From contig JAJXZC010000609.1 of assembly GCA_021780275.1 (NCBI GenBank), positions 1 through 12,484 of the forward strand: a stretch of DNA of 12,484 nucleotides. Direction: 5' to 3'. Below the pieces are notes generated by a model. That model saw only the letters and a program-made list of their open reading frames with translations, ran no database searches and was not told the DNA's origin. The stretch is from Pseudomonadota bacterium (lineage in GTDB: Bacteria; Pseudomonadota; Alphaproteobacteria; Parvibaculales; Parvibaculaceae). Position numbers and translations under genes: made by a program. Shown piece after piece: positions 7,601 through 12,484 of this stretch; the stretch's first letter is position 1, and each line of letters begins with the position of its first letter.

Positions 7601-8278
7601 ATTCGTGGGAACTGTGTAAAAATTTGGCGAAAACTTGTTCTTGACATAATGAACGAGAGGACACAAGCCGGCGGGCTTGAGCGACGGGTGTTGGGCGAGG
7701 TAGAAGAACGTATCGAACTTCTCGGAGGGATTGCGGTCCTCTTTCCAACCGAAGTGCAAGTAATGATCGCAGGCGTCGGCACCAGAGCGCGCTACATCTG
7801 GATAATTAGTCAAATAGTACGTCGGCGATACGAGCGAGCGAATAATTTCGTTATATTCATCGATCTCATCTAACCCCCCGTTGGCGACACCGGCAGTCGG
7901 CACGGTCGGGGGTTGTGGAGCCTTGAGCTCAATCAAAGGTGGTTTCGCTTCGTCCCAGAGTTTTCGGCCCTCGGAGCGGCCGTATTGGATATAATGCTGG
8001 AGCGGATTGATGCCGGCGGCGGCAACGTCCGGATTGAGCTTTAAATAGTCCAGGGTCGAAAATCTCGGCGACGGGTCAAAGCCGAACTTCCAACCCACGC
8101 TCAAATAATGCTCAATGGCAAAATCCCCGCCGCGAATTTTGTACTTCGCCGCATATGCACTTTCGTCAAACAATTTGCTCGCCTTGATTTCTTCTATATA
8201 CTTGCGAATTCGGTTGCTGCTCGATCGATTGAACATTGAATTCCACGTTGATACATTGAAGTAGGAGACAAAATTCAT
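4661..8278 (-). CDS. Large multidomain glycosyltransferase (RgpF + GT4-like + GT2)
   Basis: This 1205-residue cytoplasmic or membrane-associated protein probably adds several sugars to a surface polysaccharide such as O-antigen. Residues 37-104 and 150-215 are two copies of a repeat with HYL..GWK, a DxFxYL-like stretch and a second HY. About 249-500 matches RgpF/rhamnan-synthesis proteins (GVHAHVFF, MHIHTKRS, GIVYPENF). About 535-880 is a GT4-like fold (IIPSFGVGAGGH; then SLIPLEMMACGLPVVELDTD, 792-811). About 900-1165 is GT2: ASVFIPVKNGG, HDNGSTDGT (935-943), ADALP near 990-994, and WGEDMVWAWEALKLG (1094-1108). There are no clear membrane helices. The ATG at 8278 is set by GGAGGAG (8284-8290). 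Base composition is lower in GC by eye than its neighbours. The last 25 or so residues (ACLRGRAAGAAAAMARQSG) differ in style and abut the mobile-element junction, so the native C-terminus may be altered. The acceptor and donor sugars cannot be read from sequence. Confidence 0.88.
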   Translation of the reverse strand: MNFVSYFNVSTWNSMFNRSSSNRIRKYIEEIKASKLFDESAYAAKYKIRGGDFAIEHYLSVGWKFGFDPSPRFSTLDYLKLNPDVAAAGINPLQHYIQYGRSEGRKLWDEAKPPLIELKAPQPPTVPTAGVANGGLDEIDEYNEIIRSLVSPTYYLTNYPDVARSGADACDHYLHFGWKEDRNPSEKFDTFFYLAQHPSLKPAGLCPLVHYVKNKFSPNFYTVPTNRVILHPQSDEAQALTHYSNTDLRIGVHAHVFFPELIGELYLALANLPDHTRVRFTTVTDGNRRYVENFVNAKAPAWSFDVVRVERGGRDIGPLFRECADLWRSTDVMMHIHTKRSQHTTFGDEWRRYLYDQCLGSKGLIDEIFRVFSKEPSVGIVYPENFREIKKFVGLNGNENALSALCAALGLADYNVWSLCDFPAGAMAWFRSRAYLNLVEHLSSYDAFGEGEKIEGTLAHVLERALAAVPLASGFEIRSFATPKREAVNYATETQSFPVYRDAYTSRWLRDSPRIARAVGRPLAPRTPIFNPESLNIHWIIPSFGVGAGGHMTIFRFVEFFEKFGHRQTVWIQNPGNYGAPIDALRAIREHYRPIGDAVFVRFLPEDLGQLSGDVLIATDCWTAYPVDNATNFKERFYFIQDYESLFHPAGSNQLVIERTYGFGFAGLCAGPWLLKIAKDHGMWAREWRLAADLEHYFPPAQYSTRGRNKITHIAFYARTNTPRRAADLGLAAFEELAEMGHRFHVHYFGGDERLPANGYESTHHGIVSPAALGELYRRCDIGVVFSATNYSLIPLEMMACGLPVVELDTDCMRAVFADDELITAEPTPPAVAAAITKLIESPGLRRKLGDSGLAAARRCDWLQSARAVEAAILERLREHQFAEVRPAELCAPHLNKCRKASVFIPVKNGGPFFEQVVDRILAQSTDFEFDFLVHDNGSTDGTLDLLKRRAAAHANFRFIQQPPDEFQHGRARNLGIQNTDGKYVAITTADALPADEFWLSHMVAGFRKGPRVAGVTGRHRPHVGHGPFLFRDMKASFDNFRNLSDVYSFDQPLASHIYPGGQEWQMITLFYSDNNSCISREVWKLLPYPEIDWGEDMVWAWEALKLGFQKAYVDDAVVYHSHEWDLRKSEDWYAIEGGFWKEYFGFDIVGDADVELANWNGRDRLYAIEHKASAKQLDRQLRLNAACLRGRAAGAAAAMARQSG

Positions 8279-8283
8279 TACAC

Positions 8284-8290
8284 TCCTCCG
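8284..8290 (-). promoter_or_regulatory. Ribosome binding site of the large glycosyltransferase
   Basis: The minus strand reads GGAGGAG five bases upstream of the ATG at 8276-8278, a near-consensus Shine-Dalgarno site that fixes the start of the long protein rather than a later methionine such as M15. Confidence 0.75.
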
Positions 8291-8309
8291 AGAAACTCAG
8301 AATTGAGTT

Positions 8310-8334
8310 GCGACGACCCTGCAATTGTCGTCGC
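8310..8334 (-). promoter_or_regulatory. Hairpin in the glycosyltransferase leader
   Basis: GCGACGAC (8310-8317) and GTCGTCGC (8327-8334) form a perfect 8-bp stem with a 9-base loop, about 20 bases upstream of the ribosome binding site in the presumed mRNA leader. No T-run follows it on the minus strand, so it is not a standard intrinsic terminator. It could be an operator dyad, an mRNA-stabilising hairpin or a protein-binding leader. The rest of 8335-8491 is a gene-free, relatively AT-rich stretch in which I find no clean promoter; a TTGACC at about 8430-8436 on the minus strand lacks a good -10 box. Confidence 0.4.
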
Positions 8335-8491
8335 GCCAGCCGTTTTCTCAAATATGATCGAAATTGCAACATCTATCGTCAGCGGGGTTCGAGCGCGCTG
8401 GCTCAGGAAGCCATTCACATAGTGAGCTTCGGGTCAAGTACTTATTCATTCACGCAGGGCAATCGACTGAAATCGGGCGTGACAAACGCGG

Positions 8492-8528
8492 AAAAAGCTG
8501 AGGCTACGTCCGGCGCCATTGCGTCAGC
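8492..8528 (-). terminator. Possible intrinsic terminator after the second SDR gene
   Basis: On the minus strand GCTGA (overlapping the TGA stop) pairs with TCAGC (plus-strand 8524-8528 with 8497-8501), and an inner GGC/GCC pair (8515-8517 with 8502-8504) extends the stem across a bulge. TTTTT (plus-strand AAAAA, 8492-8496) follows immediately. The stem is interrupted and the loop large, so strength is doubtful, but the position at the end of the sugar operon is apt. Confidence 0.4.
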
Positions 8529-9462
8529 GCAGGTTCAGGCGCGAGGAGTAGTAGGCGACGATTTCGTCCCAGGCGGAAGTCTCGTCGAATCCGAGCGCGG
8601 CGTAATTGACGTGGTCGGTGTTGATCCGCACCATCGGCTCCGTGAAGTCCGTTTGCACGCAGAGCTTGACGACGCAGGGCTTCGCGACGCGCTTACCGAC
8701 CTCACGGGCAAACCGCTCGGCGAAGGCGCCCTGCGACTCCACATACATGCTGGGCGCGAGCTGGGCGCTGCGGCCGTTCTGCGCCACTTCCGCGACGAAA
8801 GCGGCGTAGGTCCGGGCCAGCGCGTCCACATGGATGTTGTCGCGTACATAATCGGGCGTGCGCACTGCCGGCGTCTGCCCCCCCGCCCAGGTCTTCATCA
8901 GATAGGCGCAGAACCGCGGCTCTTCATACGGGCCGACGGGGTTGGCGATTACGAATTTGCCGAACGGCAAGCCCGCCAGATCGCACCAGTAACGCAACGT
9001 CGCGTTGGTGAACGCCTTCGACAGGCCGTAGGGCGAGAACGCTCGCAATGGTACTTCGCCGGCGCCCCCATCCGGCTCGAACGCCGAGCCCGTGCCGATT
9101 ACGGCCTTGAACGCGCGCGCCTTCATCAGTTCGGCGATCGCCGGAAACCCTCGGGTGTTGGCGGCCAGCGCCGCCGCCACGTCGAACTCGGGGCTGCGGT
9201 AGTTGGTGACTTCGGCCGCGTGATGACAGAGGACGTCGCAGCCAGTGGTCTCGACCAATTTGACGAAGGCCGCTGAGCCGAACTCGACGTCCTCGACGAT
9301 CTCGGCGACTTGTGCGAGTGCCGCGACGCGCTCGGCTCGAACGTCCGTGTAGTTCGCCGCGGCGCGGCGCACCGGCGCCACGACCTCAAAGCCGCGAGCG
9401 TGCAAAGCGCGCGAGAGCCACAGGCCCGAGAACGAGGTCGCGCCGGTGAGCAGCGCCTTCAC
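8524..9462 (-). CDS. NAD(P)-dependent SDR epimerase/reductase of nucleotide-sugar metabolism
   Basis: This is an extended short-chain dehydrogenase/reductase of 312 residues. The Rossmann motif TGATSFSG is at residues 6-13, a serine in GTGSAFEPD is near 126, and the catalytic YGLSK has Y145 and K149. Such enzymes reduce or epimerise keto sugars bound to a nucleotide. In this cluster it could carry out the last step, producing a CDP- (or dTDP-) deoxy sugar. The start is GTG 9460-9462, which overlaps the stop of the upstream epimerase as GTGA; a longer reading from 9558 would add 32 residues that look unlike any SDR and would run through that gene. Translational coupling with the upstream gene is likely. 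The exact substrate, and whether it resembles CDP-abequose/paratose synthases, cannot be decided by eye. Confidence 0.85.
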   Translation of the reverse strand: MKALLTGATSFSGLWLSRALHARGFEVVAPVRRAAANYTDVRAERVAALAQVAEIVEDVEFGSAAFVKLVETTGCDVLCHHAAEVTNYRSPEFDVAAALAANTRGFPAIAELMKARAFKAVIGTGSAFEPDGGAGEVPLRAFSPYGLSKAFTNATLRYWCDLAGLPFGKFVIANPVGPYEEPRFCAYLMKTWAGGQTPAVRTPDYVRDNIHVDALARTYAAFVAEVAQNGRSAQLAPSMYVESQGAFAERFAREVGKRVAKPCVVKLCVQTDFTEPMVRINTDHVNYAALGFDETSAWDEIVAYYSSRLNLR

Positions 9463-10025
9463 CGCAGGCCCCGCAGCCGCTCGACGCCATGAAATTCCGA
9501 GTTGAAATCCGGCCAAGCAGCGTCCTTCACAGAGATTTCGGTCGGCGCAATGGGCCACTGGATGTTGAGCCAGGGGTCGTTCCAGCGCACCCCTCGCTCT
9601 GCCTCGACATCGTAGAAATCGCTTACAAGGTAAAGCGCCTCTGTGTTGTCCGTCAGCGTCAGGATCGCGTGCGCGAACCCGCGAGGCACATACATCATCT
9701 GGCGGTTATCTTCGCTCAGTTCTGCGCCGAACCATTTGCCGAACGTCGACGAATCCGGGCGCAGATCGGCGATGCAATCCCACAGGGCGCCTTTCAGGCA
9801 GCGCACGACCTTCACTTCGGCCGAGGGCGCGAGCTGATAATGCAGGCCGCGCAACGTAGCCTTCTTGCCGCTCAGCGAATTGTTGACCTGCACGAATTTC
9901 GTCGCGAGGCCCTCCGCGCCGAATTCCTTTTCGCAGTAGAAACGCGCGAAAAATCCGCGATCGTCGCCCTTGCGCTCAAGCTGGATCAGTCGAGCGTCCT
10001 GAAGTGGGGTCTTGTTGAAAATCAT
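9459..10025 (-). CDS. rfbC: dTDP-4-dehydrorhamnose 3,5-epimerase-like protein (RmlC/RfbC family)
   Basis: This is a 188-residue cupin-fold sugar epimerase that would epimerise C3 and/or C5 of a 4-keto-6-deoxyhexose on a nucleotide. Family signatures are in order: DDRGFFARF (21-29), QVNNSLS (46-52), LRGLHYQ (58-64) with catalytic His62, VPRGFAHA (113-120), LYLVSDFYD (131-139) with the tyrosine pair Y132/Y138, and VKDAAWP (166-172). Length and residues look complete, so it should be active. Next to rfbF, its substrate may be a CDP-linked rather than dTDP-linked sugar; no rmlA, rmlB or rmlD is in the window. ATG 10023-10025 has only a weak upstream AAGG, and a terminator-like hairpin lies before it, so expression may be lower than that of the two preceding genes. 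The symbol names the family, not a proven substrate. Confidence 0.85.
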   Translation of the reverse strand: MIFNKTPLQDARLIQLERKGDDRGFFARFYCEKEFGAEGLATKFVQVNNSLSGKKATLRGLHYQLAPSAEVKVVRCLKGALWDCIADLRPDSSTFGKWFGAELSEDNRQMMYVPRGFAHAILTLTDNTEALYLVSDFYDVEAERGVRWNDPWLNIQWPIAPTEISVKDAAWPDFNSEFHGVERLRGLR

Positions 10026-10085
10026 GGGTTTGGCTTGCCTTGAACACGAGTGCGCCGCGCTACGGCCGTCCGCGCGCGGAGCGAC

Positions 10086-10113
10086 GAAAAGCGGAGCGGC
10101 GCGGCCGCTCCGC
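10086..10113 (-). terminator. Intrinsic terminator between the two middle sugar genes
   Basis: GCGGAGCGG (10091-10099) and CCGCTCCGC (10105-10113) form a perfect 9-bp GC-rich stem with a 5-base loop. On the minus strand it is followed by TTTT (plus-strand AAAA, 10087-10090). It starts about nine bases after the TAA of the upstream SDR gene. The T-run is short, so read-through into the epimerase gene is likely, giving graded expression. Confidence 0.6.
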
Positions 10114-10121
10114 CGGCGGCG

Positions 10122-11180
10122 TTAAGCTTCGTTCGGGCGCCAGCGCAGGTCTTCGGACAGGCGGCCTTCGGCGATATGGCGCTCCAGCACCTTAAGGCGA
10201 ATTAGCGGAGAATTGCGGAAATTGGCGTCCGAGAAGCCCAGCGCCGTCAGCCCGTCGCGCAAGTCCTCGACCGAGGATTGCAGGGTCTGAAGCGGCTGAT
10301 GCCCAGGCGCTAGCTCGCGGAACAGGCCGAAGTCGACCTTGTACGAGCGCTTGTCCGGTGGCGCGTTTGTGTTGATCGACACCTTCGTGCCCGGAATCGC
10401 CACAGCGACCGCCTCAGCAAGATCCTTGACCTGATAATTCCATTGATCGGCGCCGACGTTGATCGACAGGGAGCTCCCGCCATTCTCAGGCTTGCGCCGT
10501 ATCGCCCATTCGATGGCGCGTGACATGTCCTTGGTGTCGATCAGGGGACGCCAGGGCGAACCGTCGGATAGCACGGTGATTTCGCCCGAGGACAGCGCGC
10601 AGGCGACGAAATCGTTAAGCACGAGGTCGAGGCGCAGTCGGTCAGAGAAGCCGCAGGCGGTGGCGAAGCGCAGGGACGTCGCCGTCATGGATTTCAAATC
10701 GATCTGCTTGAGCGCTTCCTCGGTTCCTATCTTGGAGCGCGCATAGGCGGTTAGCGGATTCAGCGCGTCGCCCTCCTTGCGGGCTCGGCCGTCGGCGGCG
10801 AAACCGTAGACGCTGCAACTCGACGCGAAAACCATATTCTTCACACCCGCAGCCGCCGCGGCCTCGGCGACTGCAACGCTTGCGCGTTGATTGATCGCCT
10901 CGGTGACCGCCTCGAACCGGGCGCCCATGGGATCGTTCGAGACCGCCGCCAACTGCACGACCGCGTCGAAGCCTTTGAGATCGTCGGCGCCAATGTCGCG
11001 CACGTCCCCGTAGATCTGCTTGTTGAGGAAGCGCTCCGGAAACGCGAGGTGCGTTGTCAGGCTCTGACCGAAAAACGCGCTGTCATAGCCGACGAGTTCA
11101 GTGTCCGGCAGGGTCGCGCGCAGATGCCGCGCCAGCGTCGGGCCGATATAGCCCATGTTGCCGGTGATCAAGATACGCAT
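10122..11180 (-). CDS. NAD-dependent epimerase/dehydratase (extended SDR)
   Basis: This is a 352-residue nucleotide-sugar-modifying SDR. The N-terminal dinucleotide motif TGNMGYIG (6-13) is followed by GYDSAF, DAVVQLAAVSND (72-83), the catalytic SSCSVYG region (120-126) and the YARSK active site (Y146, K150). The C-terminal half, with DGSPWRPLIDTKDMSRAI, is typical of the sugar-binding domain. The start ATG 11178-11180 has GAGG about nine bases upstream. It lies 47 bases downstream of rfbF on the same strand, so the two are probably co-transcribed. It may act on the CDP-hexose made by RfbF, perhaps as the dehydratase or an epimerase; it lacks an obvious match to the usual CDP-glucose 4,6-dehydratase opening (TGHTGFKG), so I leave the reaction open. 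Confidence 0.85.
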   Translation of the reverse strand: MRILITGNMGYIGPTLARHLRATLPDTELVGYDSAFFGQSLTTHLAFPERFLNKQIYGDVRDIGADDLKGFDAVVQLAAVSNDPMGARFEAVTEAINQRASVAVAEAAAAAGVKNMVFASSCSVYGFAADGRARKEGDALNPLTAYARSKIGTEEALKQIDLKSMTATSLRFATACGFSDRLRLDLVLNDFVACALSSGEITVLSDGSPWRPLIDTKDMSRAIEWAIRRKPENGGSSLSINVGADQWNYQVKDLAEAVAVAIPGTKVSINTNAPPDKRSYKVDFGLFRELAPGHQPLQTLQSSVEDLRDGLTALGFSDANFRNSPLIRLKVLERHIAEGRLSEDLRWRPNEA

Positions 11181-11227
11181 TTTTTAAAACCTCGCGAATT
11201 CGGGAAACTACAGGGCACCCGTTCGCG

Positions 11228-11998
11228 TCACCAGACCTTCCACGGCGCCTTGCCGGTTTCCCACATCGCGTCAAGCTGGCGCTTGTCGCGTAACGTGTCC
11301 ATCGGCTGCCAGAAGCCGCGATGGAAATAAACCGAGAGCTGGTTGTCGCGAGCGAGGTTCTCCATCGGCTCCTGCTCCCACACGGTCTCGTCGCCTTTGA
11401 TGTAGCCGTCGATCTTGGGGTTCAGCACGAAGAAGCCGCCGTTGATCCAGCCGCCGTCGCCGATCGGCTTCTCGCGAAACCCTTCGACGCGCGCCCCGTC
11501 GGCGACGATAGCGCCGAAGCGACCAGGCGGCTGTGTCGCAGTGACGGTCGCGAGGCGCCCCTCCTTGCGGTGCAGATCGAGGAGCGCCTTCACGTCGATG
11601 TTAGCGACGCCGTCGCCATAGGTGAGGCAGAATTCCTCGTCGTCGCCGATATAGGGCAGAATACGCTTGACGCGGCCGCCTATCATCGTCTCGGCGCCGG
11701 TGTCGACTAGCGTTACGCGCCACGGCTCGGCTTTGGCGTGGTGAATGGTTTGCGAATTGTCGCGCAAGTCGAACGTCACGTCGGACATGTGCAGGTAGTA
11801 GTTGGCGAAATATTCTTTGATAAAATATCCTCTGTAGCCCAAGCAAATGATGAATTCATTGATCCCCTGGGCGCTGTAAATCTTCATAATATGCCAGAGT
11901 ATTGGCATGCCGCCGACTTCCACCATGGGCTTGGGCCTATTTGCAGTCTCTTCAGAAAGTCGGGTACCCAACCCGCCAGCGAGAATGACAGCTTTCAC
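11228..11998 (-). CDS. rfbF: Glucose-1-phosphate cytidylyltransferase
   Basis: The enzyme transfers CMP from CTP to glucose 1-phosphate, making CDP-glucose, the entry point to CDP-deoxy and dideoxy sugars of O-antigens. The family signatures are strong: LAGGLGTRLSEET (5-17), RPKPMVEVGGMPILWHIMK (20-38), GYRGYFIKEYF, TYGDGVANID, PPGRFGA, EKPIGDGGWINGGFFV and FWQPMDT. The protein has 257 residues from GTG 11996-11998, the usual size. I chose this start because a strong GGAGG (12004-12008) lies five bases upstream and homologues begin KAVILAGG. An in-frame ATG at 12037 would add 13 residues (MAKNSSQEF...) and also has a GAGG before it, so it remains possible. It is the first gene of the cluster in the window. 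Confidence 0.93.
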   Translation of the reverse strand: MKAVILAGGLGTRLSEETANRPKPMVEVGGMPILWHIMKIYSAQGINEFIICLGYRGYFIKEYFANYYLHMSDVTFDLRDNSQTIHHAKAEPWRVTLVDTGAETMIGGRVKRILPYIGDDEEFCLTYGDGVANIDVKALLDLHRKEGRLATVTATQPPGRFGAIVADGARVEGFREKPIGDGGWINGGFFVLNPKIDGYIKGDETVWEQEPMENLARDNQLSVYFHRGFWQPMDTLRDKRQLDAMWETGKAPWKVW

Positions 11999-12003
11999 GT
12001 ACG

Positions 12004-12008
12004 CCTCC
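12004..12008 (-). promoter_or_regulatory. Ribosome binding site deciding the rfbF start
   Basis: GGAGG on the minus strand lies five bases before GTG 11996-11998. It supports the 257-residue product rather than the version starting at ATG 12037. Confidence 0.6.
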
Positions 12009-12103
12009 AAAAACTCTTGCGAGCTGTTTTTCGCCATCGTCGCCTCATCGCGTACGCCATTCCAACGCTAGAGCGCACGACGGAGGTTCCGATTACACAG
12101 GCG

Positions 12104-12130
12104 AGTATTCAATCCGGATCGTGGCGTCAA
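12104..12130 (-). promoter_or_regulatory. Possible promoter for the rfbF gene cluster
   Basis: On the minus strand TTGACG (12125-12130) is followed after 15 bases by AATACT (12104-12109). The -35 box is good, but the -10 box is poor and the spacing short. The pair sits between the truncated Tn3 transposase and rfbF, where a promoter is required unless the cluster is read from the mobile element. Confidence 0.25.
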
Positions 12131-12160
12131 TAGACCGGCGTCACGGATTCGATCCGGATG
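12107..12160. repeat. Short direct repeat with 40-base period
   Basis: ATTCAATCCGGAT (12107-12119) and ATTCGATCCGGAT (12147-12159) differ at one position and lie exactly 40 bases apart. Each contains the near-palindrome ATCCGGAT. GGCGTCA also occurs twice between them. This lies in the 12038-12190 gap, which otherwise holds no gene; it may be a remnant of a transposon end or a regulator site. Confidence 0.35.
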
Positions 12161-12193
12161 TCGCAGGCGGCAGCTTTGCTGATACACGTCGTA

Positions 12194-12484
12194 GAGCGAT
12201 CCCGCAACAGTCTGGCGCGCGCCGTCTTCATTCATCGGCTCGGCGAAATCCGCGACCGCACTTACGAGAACCAGCAGCACCGCGCTTCCGGCCTGAACCT
12301 CATCGTCACCGCGATCGTCCTGTGGAACACCCGATACCTCGAACGAGCGGTCGCGACTCTGCGTCAGACGGAAAATGTCCCCCAACATCTCCTGGCGCAT
12401 CTCTCTCCGTTGGGCTGGGAGCACATCAACCTCACCGGCGACTACATCTGGGTCGCGCGGCAAGATGCGTCGGAAAACCATAAC
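12194..12484 (+). pseudogene. Tn3-family transposase TnpA, C-terminal fragment
   Basis: The frame reads [19 protein letters not shown], then [25 protein letters not shown] and [18 protein letters not shown], the highly conserved C-terminal region of Tn3-family DDE transposases (normally about 1000 residues). Only about 90 residues are here; similarity begins near 12200 and the frame is closed upstream by a TAG at 12131, so the 5' part is lost. After GDYIW (about 12450) the frame no longer resembles the family, while a shifted frame gives RAARCVGKP and a TAA at 12481-12483, so a late frameshift is possible. It runs to the window edge. It is transcribed away from rfbF and should be non-functional. 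Confidence 0.85.

Noticed and set aside
8308..9276. A 322-codon plus-strand frame opposite the second SDR gene
   Set aside because: The minus-strand SDR has TGATSFSG and YGLSK motifs and a GTGA-coupled start; the plus frame is its shadow.
9463..9558. Extended N-terminus of the second SDR from 9558
   Set aside because: The extra 32 residues precede a normal SDR start, resemble nothing, and would overlap the end of the epimerase gene by about 100 bases.
1..12484. CRISPR array, tRNA or rRNA genes, toxin-antitoxin or phage-defence genes
   Set aside because: I looked for regularly spaced repeats, cloverleaf-type segments and typical defence domains and saw none; the repeats at the transposon ends are too short and irregular for CRISPR.

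Overview
The window looks like an accessory region from a GC-rich alphaproteobacterium, possibly of the methylotroph/Rhizobiales type. This is an inference from base composition and from the style of the mobile elements; no rRNA or housekeeping gene is present to confirm it. A block of nucleotide-sugar and glycosyltransferase genes, all on the minus strand, is enclosed by broken mobile elements on both sides.

Left part (1-4660). An IS110-family transposase gene (171-596) with a good ribosome binding site keeps only its N-terminal DEDD domain. It ends where a complete transposon begins. That transposon (about 592-4585) has near-identical 296-297 bp terminal inverted repeats, each holding several short repeated sites. 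Its three plus-strand genes are a serine recombinase, a DDE/Mu-type transposase and a TnsC/TniB/ExeA-like AAA ATPase, chained by TGATG stop/start overlaps. No TniQ-like gene is present. The transposase has a one-base frameshift near its C-terminus, so this copy is probably defective. The 5-mer CTACC flanks the element on both sides, yet the IS110 gene does not resume on the right. Instead, a 74-base structured segment on the minus strand begins GTGCG and resembles the 5' end of a group II intron.

Middle part (4661-8523). One very large minus-strand gene encodes a 1205-residue glycosyltransferase with two N-terminal repeats, an RgpF (rhamnan synthesis) domain, a GT4-like domain and a GT2 domain. 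It is AT-richer by eye than its surroundings. A 245-base leader with its own hairpin and strong Shine-Dalgarno site separates it from the genes upstream.

Right part (8524-11998). In transcription order (right to left) come glucose-1-phosphate cytidylyltransferase (rfbF), an NAD-dependent SDR epimerase/dehydratase, an RmlC/RfbC-like 3,5-epimerase and a second SDR, the last two overlapping by GTGA. Together they suggest a CDP-activated deoxy sugar for O-antigen or another surface glycan, which the large glycosyltransferase may assemble. The CDP-glucose 4,6-dehydratase expected for the classical pathway is not recognisable here. Two intrinsic-terminator-like hairpins divide the cluster into sub-units.

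Right edge (12038-12484). A 5'-truncated Tn3-family transposase fragment on the plus strand lies divergent from rfbF, with a possible rfbF promoter near the junction.
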